A stretch of DNA of 64,000 nucleotides from Dimorphilus gyrociliatus (lineage: Eukaryota; Annelida; Polychaeta; Dinophilidae), in assembly GCA_904063045.1 (NCBI GenBank), contig CAJFCJ010000003.1:3086504-3150503 (forward strand), given 5' to 3'. The notes beneath the pieces are model-generated. The model saw nothing but the letters and a program-made list of their open reading frames with translations, was not told the DNA's origin and made no database searches. Shown in pieces: positions 28,116 to 40,866 of this stretch (the stretch's first letter is position 1; the number at the start of each line of letters is the position of its first letter). A program made the translations under genes and the position numbers.

Positions 28116-28576
28116 TAAGAAAAATGTTCTCTTCCTGCAGAAAAGAAAAGCCTCTTCAACGAAGGAGGCGATTGCAAAAAGTTCCAGAATTGAATTAGAC
28201 GTCGCTGTTGCAGAACGCCTTGGTACTTTACGCATTTCGAGTAAAAGCAAGTCTCGGTCGATCACCAATCAAAACGATTTTGATATCGATCTTTCTATGG
28301 AAATATCTATAGGTGGCGGGATGTCTAGATTTGCCAACAAAATCATTTTTCTTTTTTGTTAAGGAGTTGATACTTATCCAAAGCAATTCATTAAAAGATG
28401 AAATGAAATAGTTTACATTGGTAGTCTATAGCCGAAACCAATTTAAAGATGAAACTGGTCTCCAAATAAATCTACAGATGGCGAACACTGCAAACTTTTG
28501 CAGATGGCATTGCTGACACATTATGCCGATCATATATTACCCATAATCCAATGCGGCGTCGCGGATTCCATGTTTG
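28115..28576 (+). promoter_or_regulatory. Probable synaptotagmin-1 promoter and untranslated leader exon
   Basis: A GC-richer block 1.8 kb upstream of the first synaptotagmin coding exon. That coding exon begins at a splice acceptor three bases before its ATG, so an upstream noncoding exon must exist. The best candidate ends at a GTAAGA donor at 28577, in the context CCAATGCGGCGTCGCGGATTCCATGTTTG|gtaaga. AGGTGGCG (28311), AGATGGCG (28476) and AGATGGCA (28502) cluster just before it. If the leader is right, its own ATG gives a very short upstream ORF that ends within the first coding exon. The left part (about 28136-28380) also holds a 75-codon open frame of uncertain meaning. Confidence 0.4.
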
Positions 28577-30389
28577 GTAAGATGTTCATGAAGTTATTGC
28601 TTTAAGACATCACAATTAAAGGTCCTCTTTGAAATTGAGAGACGAGGTTTGTTTCTTTTCTAGTTAGAGAGAAATTTTATTTAATTTTTATAGTCGATTC
28701 TCCACTCTATCGTTCAGTAATTACATTTAATATATAAAGTAGGATATAATAATATGAATTTAATGAATTCATACTTAATTTTATTCGTAATTTGCTACTA
28801 ATGATTCCAACTAGGAAAAGAACAATTCTCCGTACAATAAAAGCTTTGAATGATCAACTTATGATCTCAAAATACTATAAAATATGGCAACATCTGTTGT
28901 TATATATAATAATTGACTAATTAAGACTGTTGATAAGTTCATATCTACTTTAATTTTTCTCTTATTGGTGAATTATGAAAGGTAAATTGAAAAAATCTAA
29001 CTAAAGAGAAACGTAGCCACAGTATTTATCATCGATTTATTCATGACCATAAGAATTTCGTATCCATTTTATAATTAAAAGCCTCAGAGTCGTGGGCTGT
29101 TTTTATTAATTATTCCCTATATGGTTATAAATATTCCTTGCAAATTTCATGCCTAATATGTAAAATCTTGTATTCGTGTCTTCTTTTTTCTAGCAATTGC
29201 TCTAACAATGTTTTATAAACAGAAAGTCGAGTTTTATATTGTAAGCATATGCAACATACATTTACTTCGGTAAAGTGACGCTTACAAACAAGAAAAGTGA
29301 GGGGGTGGTTATAAAGTAACGACTAATAATTCTATAAGTTCAGTGTAAGTTGACGAAGCCAGAAATGTGAGAGGAGTGAGACAATTATCTTTTATATTTA
29401 AATACTATCTTGTGTTCACCTTACCTAAAAAATATTCTAGTGATGTATCGGTATAAAAATGGAAATCTTATATTTATTACATACTATTTCTTTTATTTAT
29501 AAAATCTTATGTACACATTTTATAGCAAATGGTCCTTCACTTGATAAGAATTTGTCAAGAGGTTTGACTCTAAAACAATATGATTATATATATATATAGA
29601 TATATACTATATATACATATACATTATATATATTATATATATATAGCTAGGGATATCCTTACATTTTTAACATTTATAAACACGATTTATGACACTAATT
29701 TCTTTTTTCTAATCACTTACAGTTATTCATTTCAAATCAAACAAAATATTTGCTCTGGCATGTTGAGTTCTTTGATTTTTTCTTCTTTTATGTCACAGCT
29801 GTAAATGATTATATGTTGGTACTTACTTACATAAAATAAGATAAACAATATAATTTACATATTTTAACAATAATTCAAACGTCCTTGAATAGTCTTTAAA
29901 TAGTAAACGACTAAAATATTAAAACATTAAAACTTGGAATTATACTATTTCTATATATATTAACATATGGCATTGGTCAACCGCAACGTCTATTAATATT
30001 TCATTTATCAGAGAGAGAGAGAGAGAGAGAGAAAGGGGGGAGACAGTAGAAAGACACATAGTCATTAGTTTATGCTATGTATCAATTATTTTTTCCATCA
30101 ATAAATCATTGAAACTCTTCTCTGGAAGAAAAAATAATAATGCGTAGAATAATAGGATGAAAGTAAAAATTGAATTTAATATTTTCGAATTGTGTTTTTT
30201 ATGTGAATATATTAAAAAAGGAGAATTTGAAACGCTTCCTTTTATCCAGCTGTTCATTTTTTTTTGCTCTTTAAGTAAAGGTAAACGAAGTGGAGTCAAT
30301 GTTCTATTTTAGAAGTTTTTTTTGCTATCAATTTAGTTTCATCTTTCAATATTTTTCTAAATGATTATTCTTAATCTATTTTTTAGACC

Positions 30390-33300
30390 ATGCCGAACTT
30401 CCATCGGGTTATCCGTGCTAGCGAGAGAACTGACGAAGAGTTAGCAAAGGAGCCAGTAGATGATACGGGTATCACAAATGAAACCCCTAAAGAGAGTGGC
30501 AGTGGAAATGCCTGGGATACAACCAAGAAAGTGCTGGGTGAATTGCCTAGTACGTAAACAGATATTTTTTTTAGTTTATTAATAGAATATATCGATTTAA
30601 AATAACCTTCTATATTTCAGTACCGATATGGGCTAGTATTCTCATTGCCATCGTGGTTATTATTATTCTGCTAGCCATCTTGTTTTGCGTCTGTAAAAGA
30701 TGCTGCAGGAGGAAAAAGAAGGACAAGGGAGGAAAGAAGGGCATAAAAGGAGCCGTGGATTTAAAATCAGTTCAACTGCTGGGATCGAGCTATAAAGAAA
30801 AGGTTCAACCGGATATGGAAGAATTGGAAGTAAACATGGAAGATAATGAAGGCGCCGAAGAAGAAAAGGAAGAGGTTAATTTAGGAAAATTGCAGTTCTC
30901 GCTCGATTACGATTTTCAGAAGGGAGAAGTAAGTAAAAATAGCACAATAATTATATATAGTATATATACATATATATTTTCATGGTTAAAAAAACATTAA
31001 TTACTTCTGTAGCTGTCTGTCGGAGTCATGCAAGGAGCTGACTTACCAGGAATGGATATGAGTGGAACGTCTGATCCATATGTAAAAGTCTATCTATTGC
31101 CTGACAAAAAGAAGAAGTTTGAAACAAAGGTTCACAGAAAAACACTTAACCCAGTCTTCAACGAAACATTTACGTTCAAAGTTCCGTATGCCGAGATTGG
31201 GTCAAAAACATTAACCTTCGCTGTATACGATTTTGATCGTTTCTCCAAACACGATCAAATTGGTCAAGTTAAAGTTCCGTTGAATTCGGTAGATCTTGGT
31301 AAAGTTGTTGAAGAATGGAGAGATCTTACTTCGCCTGATACAGAATCTGAAAAGGTAAGGGAAAAACTTTTCTATTTTTTACATTTATTATTCTTCTTCT
31401 TCAATTTACTAGTGATTGAAACTTTTTCTTATTACCCGTTTTATCTTCTGCCCTATTCAAAAATAAAATATGGGCGATTATACAGATTTTCATTAAATAG
31501 GATTGATATTCCACTTGCAATAAAATATTTACTTGCAAAACTTATCATTAATTAAATAATCAAAGAGCAGGATAAGAAATAATGAGATTTTCTTGGAAAA
31601 AAACAGCATACGTAAGAGCATAATATCAGAATATATTTCTATAAATATATATATATATAAGAATATAGAGAGAGCAAGACAACGAGTGAGCGAAAGATAA
31701 AAGACAAAGTATATAAAATATTATATTGGAAATGAAGAAAACGATTAAATTAAAAAGAAAATGAATTATATTATATAAATAAATATTCTCTTTATCTGTA
31801 GAATCGCCTATAAAAGTTTTTTTTATAAAATTAACTGCAGTATCATCAGTGCATGAAATTTTATATAACTTTTCATATTTCAAAAAAAAAAAGACAAAAA
31901 AAAAAAGAATGAAAATATTTCACTTATCTTAATAACAAAAGAAAAGAAAGATATATTTATATATATTTATGTAAAATATATTTAACTTATTATATATAAT
32001 TAAAAAAAAAATAATTATTATAATTAAAAAAGAAAGAAAAAAATTGGCAAGCGATTTTTTTTACATTCTTAAACTTAGTTCGTGTTGCATATTGTTAACT
32101 CGGTGCCGTAAACGTTAATTGGTTTATTTCTCCCACATGGTAAGTAAAATATCCTCTGCACCCAAAAATCTCAAAGGATGAACTACAGACCTAATCAATC
32201 TACTGTTAATTTTCATTTCTATTTATGTTTCTAAACATATTGTAAAAGATAATATAATGAGAAAACAAAAAGAGATAGCAATCAAAATGATAAAAGAAAT
32301 GAGAGGATAAACGAATGCAATAATGACTAAGAACAATTACTTATTTATTCAATTGTGTTTATAAATCAGCGATAATTCAATTATTTATTTAATTAAAACA
32401 GGCAAATTAATTACAGCTTTGTTTTTATTACTAGCTTCAACTAGAGGATGAATGTATAGAGGGATAATTAATAAGCATAGACTTGAATATATAAAAGCTA
32501 CAAAGAATGAAATATATTAAAAAAATTGCCTATAAAGATATATTTTTATATCAACATGATAAAACTAAATAATAAAGTAATTGATTATTTCTGCATAGTT
32601 CATTCCTACATAAATCGGCAGTGGAACTGTGTGTAACATATAACAATATTAGGCTGTTATCTATTTGCGGCATTAGTAGCTTCAATATGCAAAAAAAAAA
32701 AAATATATATATAATTTAATAAATGGAGAGAATTCGCTTTTTTGTTTTCGTACTAAAGCTAAAAGTTTTCTTTTTTTGTTTATTTCTATCTTTATTTAGA
32801 ATAGAAATTTATTATTTGTTGTGTTTAAGAAGGCACCTTTTTTTTTTCTTTTCTCATTTTTGGAGGTTTTTTTTCTTCTTTTTAAAGCACACAATTGTTT
32901 TGCACGAGTTATTCAAAAAAAAAAGATATAACAATATATTTATAGAGCTAAATTGCATTCAATGTTTAAACATGAAAACTTTATAAAGAGAAAAATAGAA
33001 AAAAAAAGAGAGAAATATACGAAAAAATATAATGATGATGCTATCAAAGAAGAAACAAAAATAAAAGGATAATTAACTAATTAATCATAAATATTAATTA
33101 TTAACTCTGTTAATAGAATTTTATATTTTATACATGGTTTCTTTTTTGTTAACGTTATCATGATAAAAAAAAGAGAATTCTTAATTGGCACTAAATTAAT
33201 ATAGCATATAATTTAGCGCATGGTTAATAGCTGATAGCATTTTAGCTTTTACATTAAAAAGATATCATTTCTAATCAATCTGAATGATTTTTTGTTAACT

Positions 33301-34276
33301 CATTAACAGGAGAACAAACTTGGCGATATCTGCTTTTCACTACGTTACGTTCCAACGGCTGGAAAGTTGACAGTTGTCATTTTAGAAGCTAAAAATCTCA
33401 AGAAAATGGATGTTGGTGGCCTATCTGGTAAATTTTCTATATTTATAAACTTTGATATTCTTGCTATATTTATTCAAACCCAAATGGGACCAAATTTAAC
33501 GATTTATTCTATGCTATTAAAGATCCTTACGTCAAACTGTCGCTTATGATGAATGGAAAGAGAATTAAAAAGAAGAAGACGACCATTAAGAAATGCACAT
33601 TGAATCCTTACTATAATGAATCCTTCACTTTCGAAGTGCCATTCGAACAAATCCAGGTAAGATTTATAAATAGTATCTTTTTACTTCTATTATGAATCAT
33701 TAACTAGCTTCACTCTTAAGATGTGAGAGAATGATAGTAAACCTAGTATTTTTTGCATCTATTTATCAACCGAAGTACTGTGTACACTATATAAAATAAA
33801 GCCTGCAGTAATAAATATTGCTCTGAAAATAGAAATGATTAAATGTTTCAACACTTCCTATTTTTATATTGATGAGCTATTATTTAATATCTCCGAAAAC
33901 TAGTCCCAATTTTTTCGGTAATCTATAGCTAACCTTAAATAAAACGAGTAGGGCTTAGTGTATATAGATATATACTGCATGTATACCTAAATGATGTAAT
34001 GTAAAATAATAAGTATCAATACCAGTAGATGGCGCTATACAGCTTATCTGTTTATCATACTTATAGAACTCGTTCACATTGATTTTACAGAAAGTGACGC
34101 TTATCATTACGGTCGTTGATTACGATCGTATAGGAACGTCCGAACCAATCGGAAGGATTGTTTTAGGATGTACCGCAACTGGAGCTGAACTACGCCACTG
34201 GAGCGATATGTTAGCTAATCCTCGTCGACCTATTGCCCAATGGCATACTCTACAAGAGATGCCAGAAAAAAGTTAA
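30390..34276 (+). CDS. Syt1: Synaptotagmin-1, synaptic-vesicle calcium sensor, six coding exons
   Basis: A vesicle membrane protein that triggers fast neurotransmitter release by binding Ca2+, phospholipid and SNAREs. Coding exons are 30390-30549, 30621-30928, 31013-31354, 33310-33427, 33523-33656 and 34091-34276. All joins are in phase and give 415 residues. The luminal N-terminus has an N-glycosylation sequon (N30). A membrane segment at about 57-78 is followed by cysteines C76, C78, C81 and C82, which suit palmitoylation, then a basic linker. C2A (about 141-265) has all five Ca2+-binding aspartates: D171, D177, D229, D231 and D237. C2B (about 271-408) has D304, D310, D364 and D366, with E372 at the fifth position. 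It also has the polybasic K325-K328 and the C-terminal WHTL motif (405-408). Introns range from 71 bp to about 2 kb. The first exon starts with an acceptor, so a 5' leader exon lies upstream. Confidence 0.97.
31355..33309 (+). other. Synaptotagmin intron between the C2A and C2B exons
   Basis: A 1.96 kb intron separating the C2A-encoding exon from the start of C2B, with donor AAAG|gtaagg and acceptor aacag|GAGAAC. It is A+T-rich with many homopolymer runs. I saw no alternative exon in it. Confidence 0.8.
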
Positions 34277-36410
34277 ATCTATTCCCAAAAGGGAATGAAG
34301 AAGTTAAAAAAAAAAAAAAACAAAGATTTAAAAAAAAACACATGCCTCTGCTGTCTCCCAGTTTCAAACAAGTTTTTTTCGGTGTGTCTAACATATATAT
34401 ATATATATATATTATACTTATACAAAAAAAGAGAGAAATATCAAAAGAAGGGAAACTGCACAATTGAAAAGAAAAAAAACTGATATTTTTTTTTTTTCAT
34501 AATTCTTCAAAAGGAAATCGTTGATTATTACAAACAAATGACAAGAAATACTAATATATATATATATATATATATATCTATATCTATATAAAAATTTAAT
34601 TGATTATTATTTATTTATTTAGTTATCTTATTTGTTTACTTATTCTAAGCAAATGATAATGTTTTGCGTTACAAATGTTCTTAATCGTAATTGAAACAGG
34701 AAGAATTATAGATATTAGGTTTAATTAAAAAATTGAGGAAAATGTTTAATGTTCAATCAAGAAAAAACAAATCAAATGCTCTAATTAAAGTTAATTTGAG
34801 TTAAAAAACAAAAAACTAATCTTAAAATAATTCTAATTTAAGGAAGAAAGAAAAACTGTATATTTTAAGATCAACAAAGACATTCTTGAGCAGATTTTTA
34901 TCAAAACAGTTTCCTAATTAGCTATTTCTCTCAATTATTAACCTAGTCCTTTTAATTCTATGTCTATAAATAGCATTCATTATGTATTTACATATATACA
35001 TATATATCTATATATTTATATGTGTATATTTCTATTTTTATATATACATATATATATATATCTATATATACATATATATGTTTATATATATATATATGTA
35101 TAAGTATGTATGTATATTACCGGATAAAAAGAAAAAATTACAAAAAAAAATACACTTGAGCAAACTCTATACAATAATAAAGGCCTACAGACGGTGATGT
35201 TGTAGTTGATTTGTTTCTTTGTTATTTTAAAATAACATTCCGTTCTAGTCCTGCACAATTGTTGTGTTCATACTTTTTTAACAAATGTGTCGTTGTGGTA
35301 ACTTATTAGGAGAGACGAGTCTTTGAAGACACGTATACTCTCCGATGTGCAGTGTTTTATGGTCACAGTAAAATATAAACAGTATACTCTCCTATATTCT
35401 CAATATATATCTCTACATATATATATATATATATATATTAATATTACATATATTGAATTATAATGTCTATTTTTTTTCAATGTATATGAGTTTGTCTCAA
35501 CAAACTTTATTCCGAATACAATTCAACGGGTTTGTCCATTCCGAAAAAAAACAGCTTTTCAACAGAAAAGATATTTAATTTCACTTGTCAATCCTGAAAT
35601 CTACAATCTTTTTTTATTTATTTATTCCACCAAAAACCTAATCAGAAATTTCTAAAAACAGGCTTACCTTACCTAAGAAAGAGAAAATACGGTTTTTAGT
35701 TGACATATTTGCATCACTCTTTTTTAATTTTGTCCAACTTATTTGAATAATATATTCAAATATTATCATAAAAAAGTAAGAGTGGCTTTTATCAGTTACA
35801 CTATCTTGTACGGGACTACTTATCTTACATTAAGGACAAGCGATATAACTGAAGCCAGATGATGTTTTGCATTTTACCTCAAACACGTGTGTTATAGAAG
35901 AACCTAGATGCTTATTAAAACACCTCTGGATTATAATTTTTGACGCCAAATTTAAATGATAAAATTTGATGAATCCCTACTTCATAGGCTATAAGAGATT
36001 GCAAAAGTTTATCAGTATGTCTAAATACTATCTGGGTTATAAGTTAGTTGTTTACTGTTTCTTACTATTTCATATCCCTACTTTCATAGTAGATAGGAAT
36101 AGATAAATAAAAGAAATAACTTCTTGGAATAACATATTTTCCAAGTCAAGTTTATTTACATCCTTACGTTTCAAACAACAAACTTTTGGCTTGAAAGGAG
36201 AACAGAAATCTTTTATATTAGAATCTCTAATTAATCGTTTTACTTTCTTTTCCGTCCTCTTTTTTTGCGTTCACACCTATACTTTCCATATAAATTTGTA
36301 CGGAAGTAGTCTAATTTTATTTAACTTTATTATTAGTTTGCCAATTATTAATATTAAATAAATCAAAATTCTTCTCCAACTAATTAAACTAACTTCCGCC
36401 AAACTCAGCC
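34277..36410. other. Synaptotagmin 3' UTR and intergenic spacer
   Basis: The sequence after the synaptotagmin stop is A+T-rich, with (TA)n tracts at about 34394-34413, 34554-34580, 34990-35100 and 35418-35440. An AATAAA hexamer at 35176-35181 is one possible polyadenylation signal, about 0.9 kb after the stop. No further coding sequence is supported until the exon at 36495. Confidence 0.5.
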
Positions 36411-36419
36411 AGTCACAAC

Positions 36420-36494
36420 TTGATTAACTAGTCAAAAGAAACGCCCGCGTCTTACTAACGCATCACTTTCAGTCAGTTCAGATGACACTCGACT
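36420..36494 (+). promoter_or_regulatory. Putative core promoter of the neuropeptide-like gene
   Basis: A GC-richer stretch just upstream of the precursor ATG contains ACGCCCGCGTC and overlapping initiator-like TCAGT words at 36469-36473 and 36473-36477, about 20-25 bases before the start codon. No clear TATA box is visible. Use as a promoter is inference from position and the initiator match. Confidence 0.35.
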
Positions 36495-37935
36495 ATGAAA
36501 CGTTGTGTAATAACCCCCGTTTTATTTTTCATCATAGTATTGTCTCAATACGTTCGGATTGCGACAGGAACCCTGGAGATAAAATGGAATGGGTTTAATA
36601 ATCGTAATTTTATTGGTTTGGAGGATAGTGTAAGGGTGGTAAGTAAGTAAAACAAGAAATAAGTACTTATGTTTATATGTAATTATATAGTATTTTGTCT
36701 GTCTATCTATATATATATCTTAACGTATATAAATATATAGATATAAAAAACACGAGCATGTTATTTATTTACTTTTAACATGTAATTTTTTTAAGGAGGC
36801 TATGTCTTATTCATTAACCTTTTCTTTAGTTAGGAGGTTAATTAGATACAAATTTTAGTTACAAGAAGTCAACTGCAAATCTTAAGAGAACAAGTAAACT
36901 TAAGATATTAAAGAGATTTGCATAAATATGGTGAAAAACTAAATAGAGGAATTAAAAACAATAAAGTGTTACTTTACTTTTAAAATTATATTGTTATCCT
37001 CTTCTTTCTCTATAAAGAAAATAATTTTCATAAAATGATAGATAAAAACTAGTTAACTACATTAAATTTTCAATTGTAGTACAATAGCTAGTAGCTAACA
37101 GATCTTCAAAAATAACTTTTCCTACTTATACATTCTTTCCATCTTTTTCATCTATATTCATTCAACTATTCTCTTTTGTAATTCTAACAATAGTTAATAA
37201 ATTTTTACAATTATAGCAATTTATTGTTAGGGCTTTTATAACATACTATGCATAAAGATGAGGATGTTTTACGAAGGGAATTCTCTAAGGATACCTTATT
37301 TTGAGTTTTCATACAATTATAAAAATAAGTACTATATTATACTATATAATACTTCTAAATAGGTAAATTATATGAAGAATATATAGCGTATAATATGTAA
37401 AAGTATTCTGAATATATTAACCATATTAATTAAAAAGCTTAGACTTTCTTTTTTATATATATAACTGTAAAATACCTTTGAGTAATGTCAGACAAATTTG
37501 TTATTAATACATAATTAATATTAATGGTAAAGGTTTCATTAAATAAAGCATCATCTTGTTTTTAAAAGCTATACAATGTTTGTCAAAGTTATCATTTACA
37601 GTGTAACTGTAGAGACATAAATTTGTAGTAGATTAATAATACTAATAAGTTTACGAATATGTTAAATATACTATAAAAGAAAGTATATAATTGTATTATA
37701 ATTCTAATTATAAGAGTTGTCTCATACCGTAATTTCTTATTAAATGGAAAAATAACTATTAAGATTATTACAAGAAATAAACTTCTATATTAAATTCTTT
37801 CGTATTCTTTTTACGTTAGACGCCGCCTACAGAGATCCGCTAAGGCGTAGAAGAATATGGAAAAAGCAAGCTCAACAAATGAAAGAAATGTGTATTTGGA
37901 AAATATGCCTGCCTAATGGACGAAGGTTTCTGTAA
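36495..37935 (+). CDS. Candidate secreted neuropeptide precursor with a cyclic C-x4-C amidated peptide (CNMamide-like)
   Basis: Two exons, 36495-36642 and 37820-37935, join in phase 1 (GTGGTAA|gtaagt ... acgttag|ACGCC) into an 87-residue precursor. Residues 1 to about 24 form a hydrophobic signal peptide (VLFFIIVLSQYV). Residues 58-61 are RRRR and 64-65 KK. Then comes QAQQMKEMCIWKICLPN (66-82), followed by G83 and R84-R85 near the end. Standard prohormone processing would release a 17-residue peptide with N-terminal pyroglutamate, a C74-C79 disulfide and a C-terminal amide. The CIWKIC ring resembles insect CNMamide (CHFKIC) and, less closely, vertebrate urotensin II (CFWKYC). An AATAAA lies at 38026-38031, 91 bases after the stop. 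An alternative donor at 36639 (phase 0) would read TPPTEIR then stop, losing the peptide. Orthology is unproven. Confidence 0.7.
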
Positions 37936-40866
37936 AAGAAAGCGTAGGTAGTTTATTAGTTATGCTAATTAGTTATTTCATTTAAACTTAGTCATCTTCT
38001 AATTTTAAAGTAAGATAACATGATAAATAAACGATTAAAACTTAGTAAATGAAAGTAATTGAATATATTCTACGTAGCCAGCTTTTATGTGCTAGAAAAT
38101 GCAAGTTTTGTCATTTCTCCCAGATTACGTGGACGATATCTAAAGAAAAAGTAAATAAAACAACTCTGAAATTGAAATCAAAATCGAAAATGAAATTGAA
38201 GACGCCGTCGCCTTTTGAATATTTCTCTTTTTCTCCAAAAATATAATACAAATATACATGAAATAAAATGAAATATAACTGTCGTATTGTAATAATTAAA
38301 TAAAACTACTATATTTATAGTGTATCTTCATTCATAAGCTCTTTCATTGGCTCTTTCTTTCTCTCTTTATTTACTTTCATCTTTTGTCCTTTTTATACAT
38401 ATATATTTGTTTATTATAAATGTACAAAATGAGTGTAGTAGGCTTAATTTTTATTTATCACACCATATGTTTATACTAAATTATTCAATATGAATCAAGA
38501 TAATGATAATAATTTTGGCCTATATTTAATCATAGTTCAGTTGTTTTTATTTGCTAGTCTTGTATATTTTCCTAAGAGATTCATGGTAATGAATAAAAGA
38601 GCTTGTGTGTACGTTTATCTAAATAACTTCAAACATTCTACATAGAAACTTATATAGTAATAAATTATAAATGGATTGTGTACACAGTTTTTATACTTCA
38701 TTATATTCTACATGAAAATATACTGAGACGTAATGATAGTTTCCCTCATCAACAATAGATGGCGGTAAGAAGAAAATGCAATTTTTAGCAAGCCTTTATT
38801 GTGTATACTTGAAACGGTATAAATAAATACAATGTAATATATTGTATACATGTATACTCTGTATAATAGGTACTAAATAATATATTAAGATTGCATAAGT
38901 ACGTCCGCATATAGATATTTATAGTCGTTTTATACAGCAAACACTGCAACGGAAAAATCAAGAAAGAGAGATCAAATTGAAAATTTATCTTCATAAAGGA
39001 ATCCATTAGACAGTTGAAATTTCTAAAAGAAAAATATTAAGCGTGCTATGTTATGTAAAATTTACTAAATTTATTGTCACATATAGAGCTCTGAAAATAA
39101 TTAGAAAAAAGATGGATAGGAAGTTGCTTAAAAGCCTATTCCGAAATGATTCACATATTTTTTATATAGAAAATGCAACCACTGACAAAAAAGAATAGGA
39201 AATCTATATGAAATAACTTTCTTGCAAGTTAATCTAACATGTCAAAGGTTAATTAAAACACTTAATATGCTTTACGTTCATTTGCATACAATCATAGGTT
39301 ATATTATATTCCCTATTTCATATGTATATATATATATCTATATATATATTAATATATGCTTCCCTATTAGATATCAGAGAATAAATCATGTTTTTAGGCA
39401 GTATATAGAACAACAGAAAGAAATTATTTTAAATTCAAGGATGAAAAGGAGCGATTTGCAAAGCAAATGTGTCGAAAAATGCATCAAGGGGATATATATT
39501 GACGAGGTAGGGGTATTGCTATTATGGAAAACATATCTCCTTGTATTGATCACGATGAGTATTAAGCAGTTTTTGGTAAGTGGAAACTCAGCAGCAATAG
39601 ATGAAGGAAAGTTGATATTCTATTCAAACATCTTGAGAATTCTGTTAATTGGCATAGAATAATGTGAATTAAGCAAAATCTAGTATTCTAATTCATCTAC
39701 TCCTCTTTTTCCGTCTTATTTACACTTAGTAGATAAACTCGATTTTGTTTCCTTCTACCAGATGGCGTGTTAAGAATAAACTAGTTTTTACTCCAGTTCT
39801 CTTTTGCCTTTTACTTTGGGGAAAGAGAGGATAGTATGCTGACAACTAAAAAAATATTGTCTATTGTTTATCCGACTAATCCTTGCCACATCCATTAATA
39901 ACTTTTGACCTTATTTCCTTTTATTTAGCTTTAACAAGCTAAAGGATTCTTTCTTCTCTTACTATTTTTAGATAGATGCATTCATGCATTGTACACTAAA
40001 GAAAAGTATTAGCTATAGCTACAATCGGAGCTATCGAAGAAACAATAAATTAGGTCACGTAGAGAGAGTCTTTGATCGTTGCTGACTACTTTCGACCGTA
40101 ACGAAATGAGTAATCTAATTTTCAACCGAAAAAAGCTCGATATTGAGTATCATTTTTACCCCCAGCAGAGAATTGACGTCTCTAGGATTTAATATATTCA
40201 TAGGCTTTATAACTGTTTTTTATCCGTGTACAAATGCGTATTAAAAGCTTTCTACTACCACTATGCTACATCAATGAATTACTTATCAACATTTTCAATA
40301 TATGAGTGACTTAACGAAAGAGGGCGTTGGCTGTCGATCTCATTAAGGTAGGAATGATGATTATATAAGAAAACTGAAAGCATTTATTTGAAGAAAGGCT
40401 AGGCGGTTTCTGAAAGAAGCTGTATGGAAGTTAAATAGTTTCAAATGATCTTTTAAATAATGGAAATTTTTCATTTAAAGACAATATTTCGAGGTAAACA
40501 ACATGCGTTTTCTCTAATTATTGCCTATTTCATTTCCCGTATTCAGGTTAGTTTGCTATTGGGTGAATGAATGATCACGAAATTCATCTATTAACTCAGC
40601 AAATTTCAACAAGGTAAACGAAGTCATATTATACTCCTTTTCTTTTTCTTTATCAAACTAAATAAAAGCTTCAAACCGATTAACAAATATGTAATCTCAT
40701 TTAAATATTTAATTAAATCCTATATAATAAACTTCTCAAATGTACAATAAATTTAAGCACATAAAAATGTACAATATAAATATAAAGTATTAAATAATGA
40801 ATGGAATACTGTAATAAACAGTAAAGATCAATAAATGTATTTAGATGGAACTAGCTGCCACTAATG
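37936..40866. other. Spacer between convergent genes
   Basis: 3' UTR and spacer between the plus-strand peptide gene and the minus-strand zinc-finger gene. It contains AGATGGCG octamers at 38757 and 39760 (the latter as CTACCAGATGGCG) and AGAGGGCG at 40319. A 146-codon open frame at 39222-39662 crosses a (TA)n tract and has no recognised domain, so it is not called a gene. Confidence 0.5.

Noticed and set aside
36495-36638. First peptide-gene exon read as the N-terminal (MNNL-like) domain of a Delta/Jagged ligand
   Set aside because: 'GTLEIKWNGFNN' faintly resembles it, but no DSL or EGF exons follow, whereas the in-phase second exon gives a complete neuropeptide-type precursor.
39222-39662. 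146-codon plus-strand open frame
   Set aside because: It runs through a (TA)n tract (Tyr/Ile run), has no recognisable domain or splice support, and its composition is that of A+T-rich chance frames.
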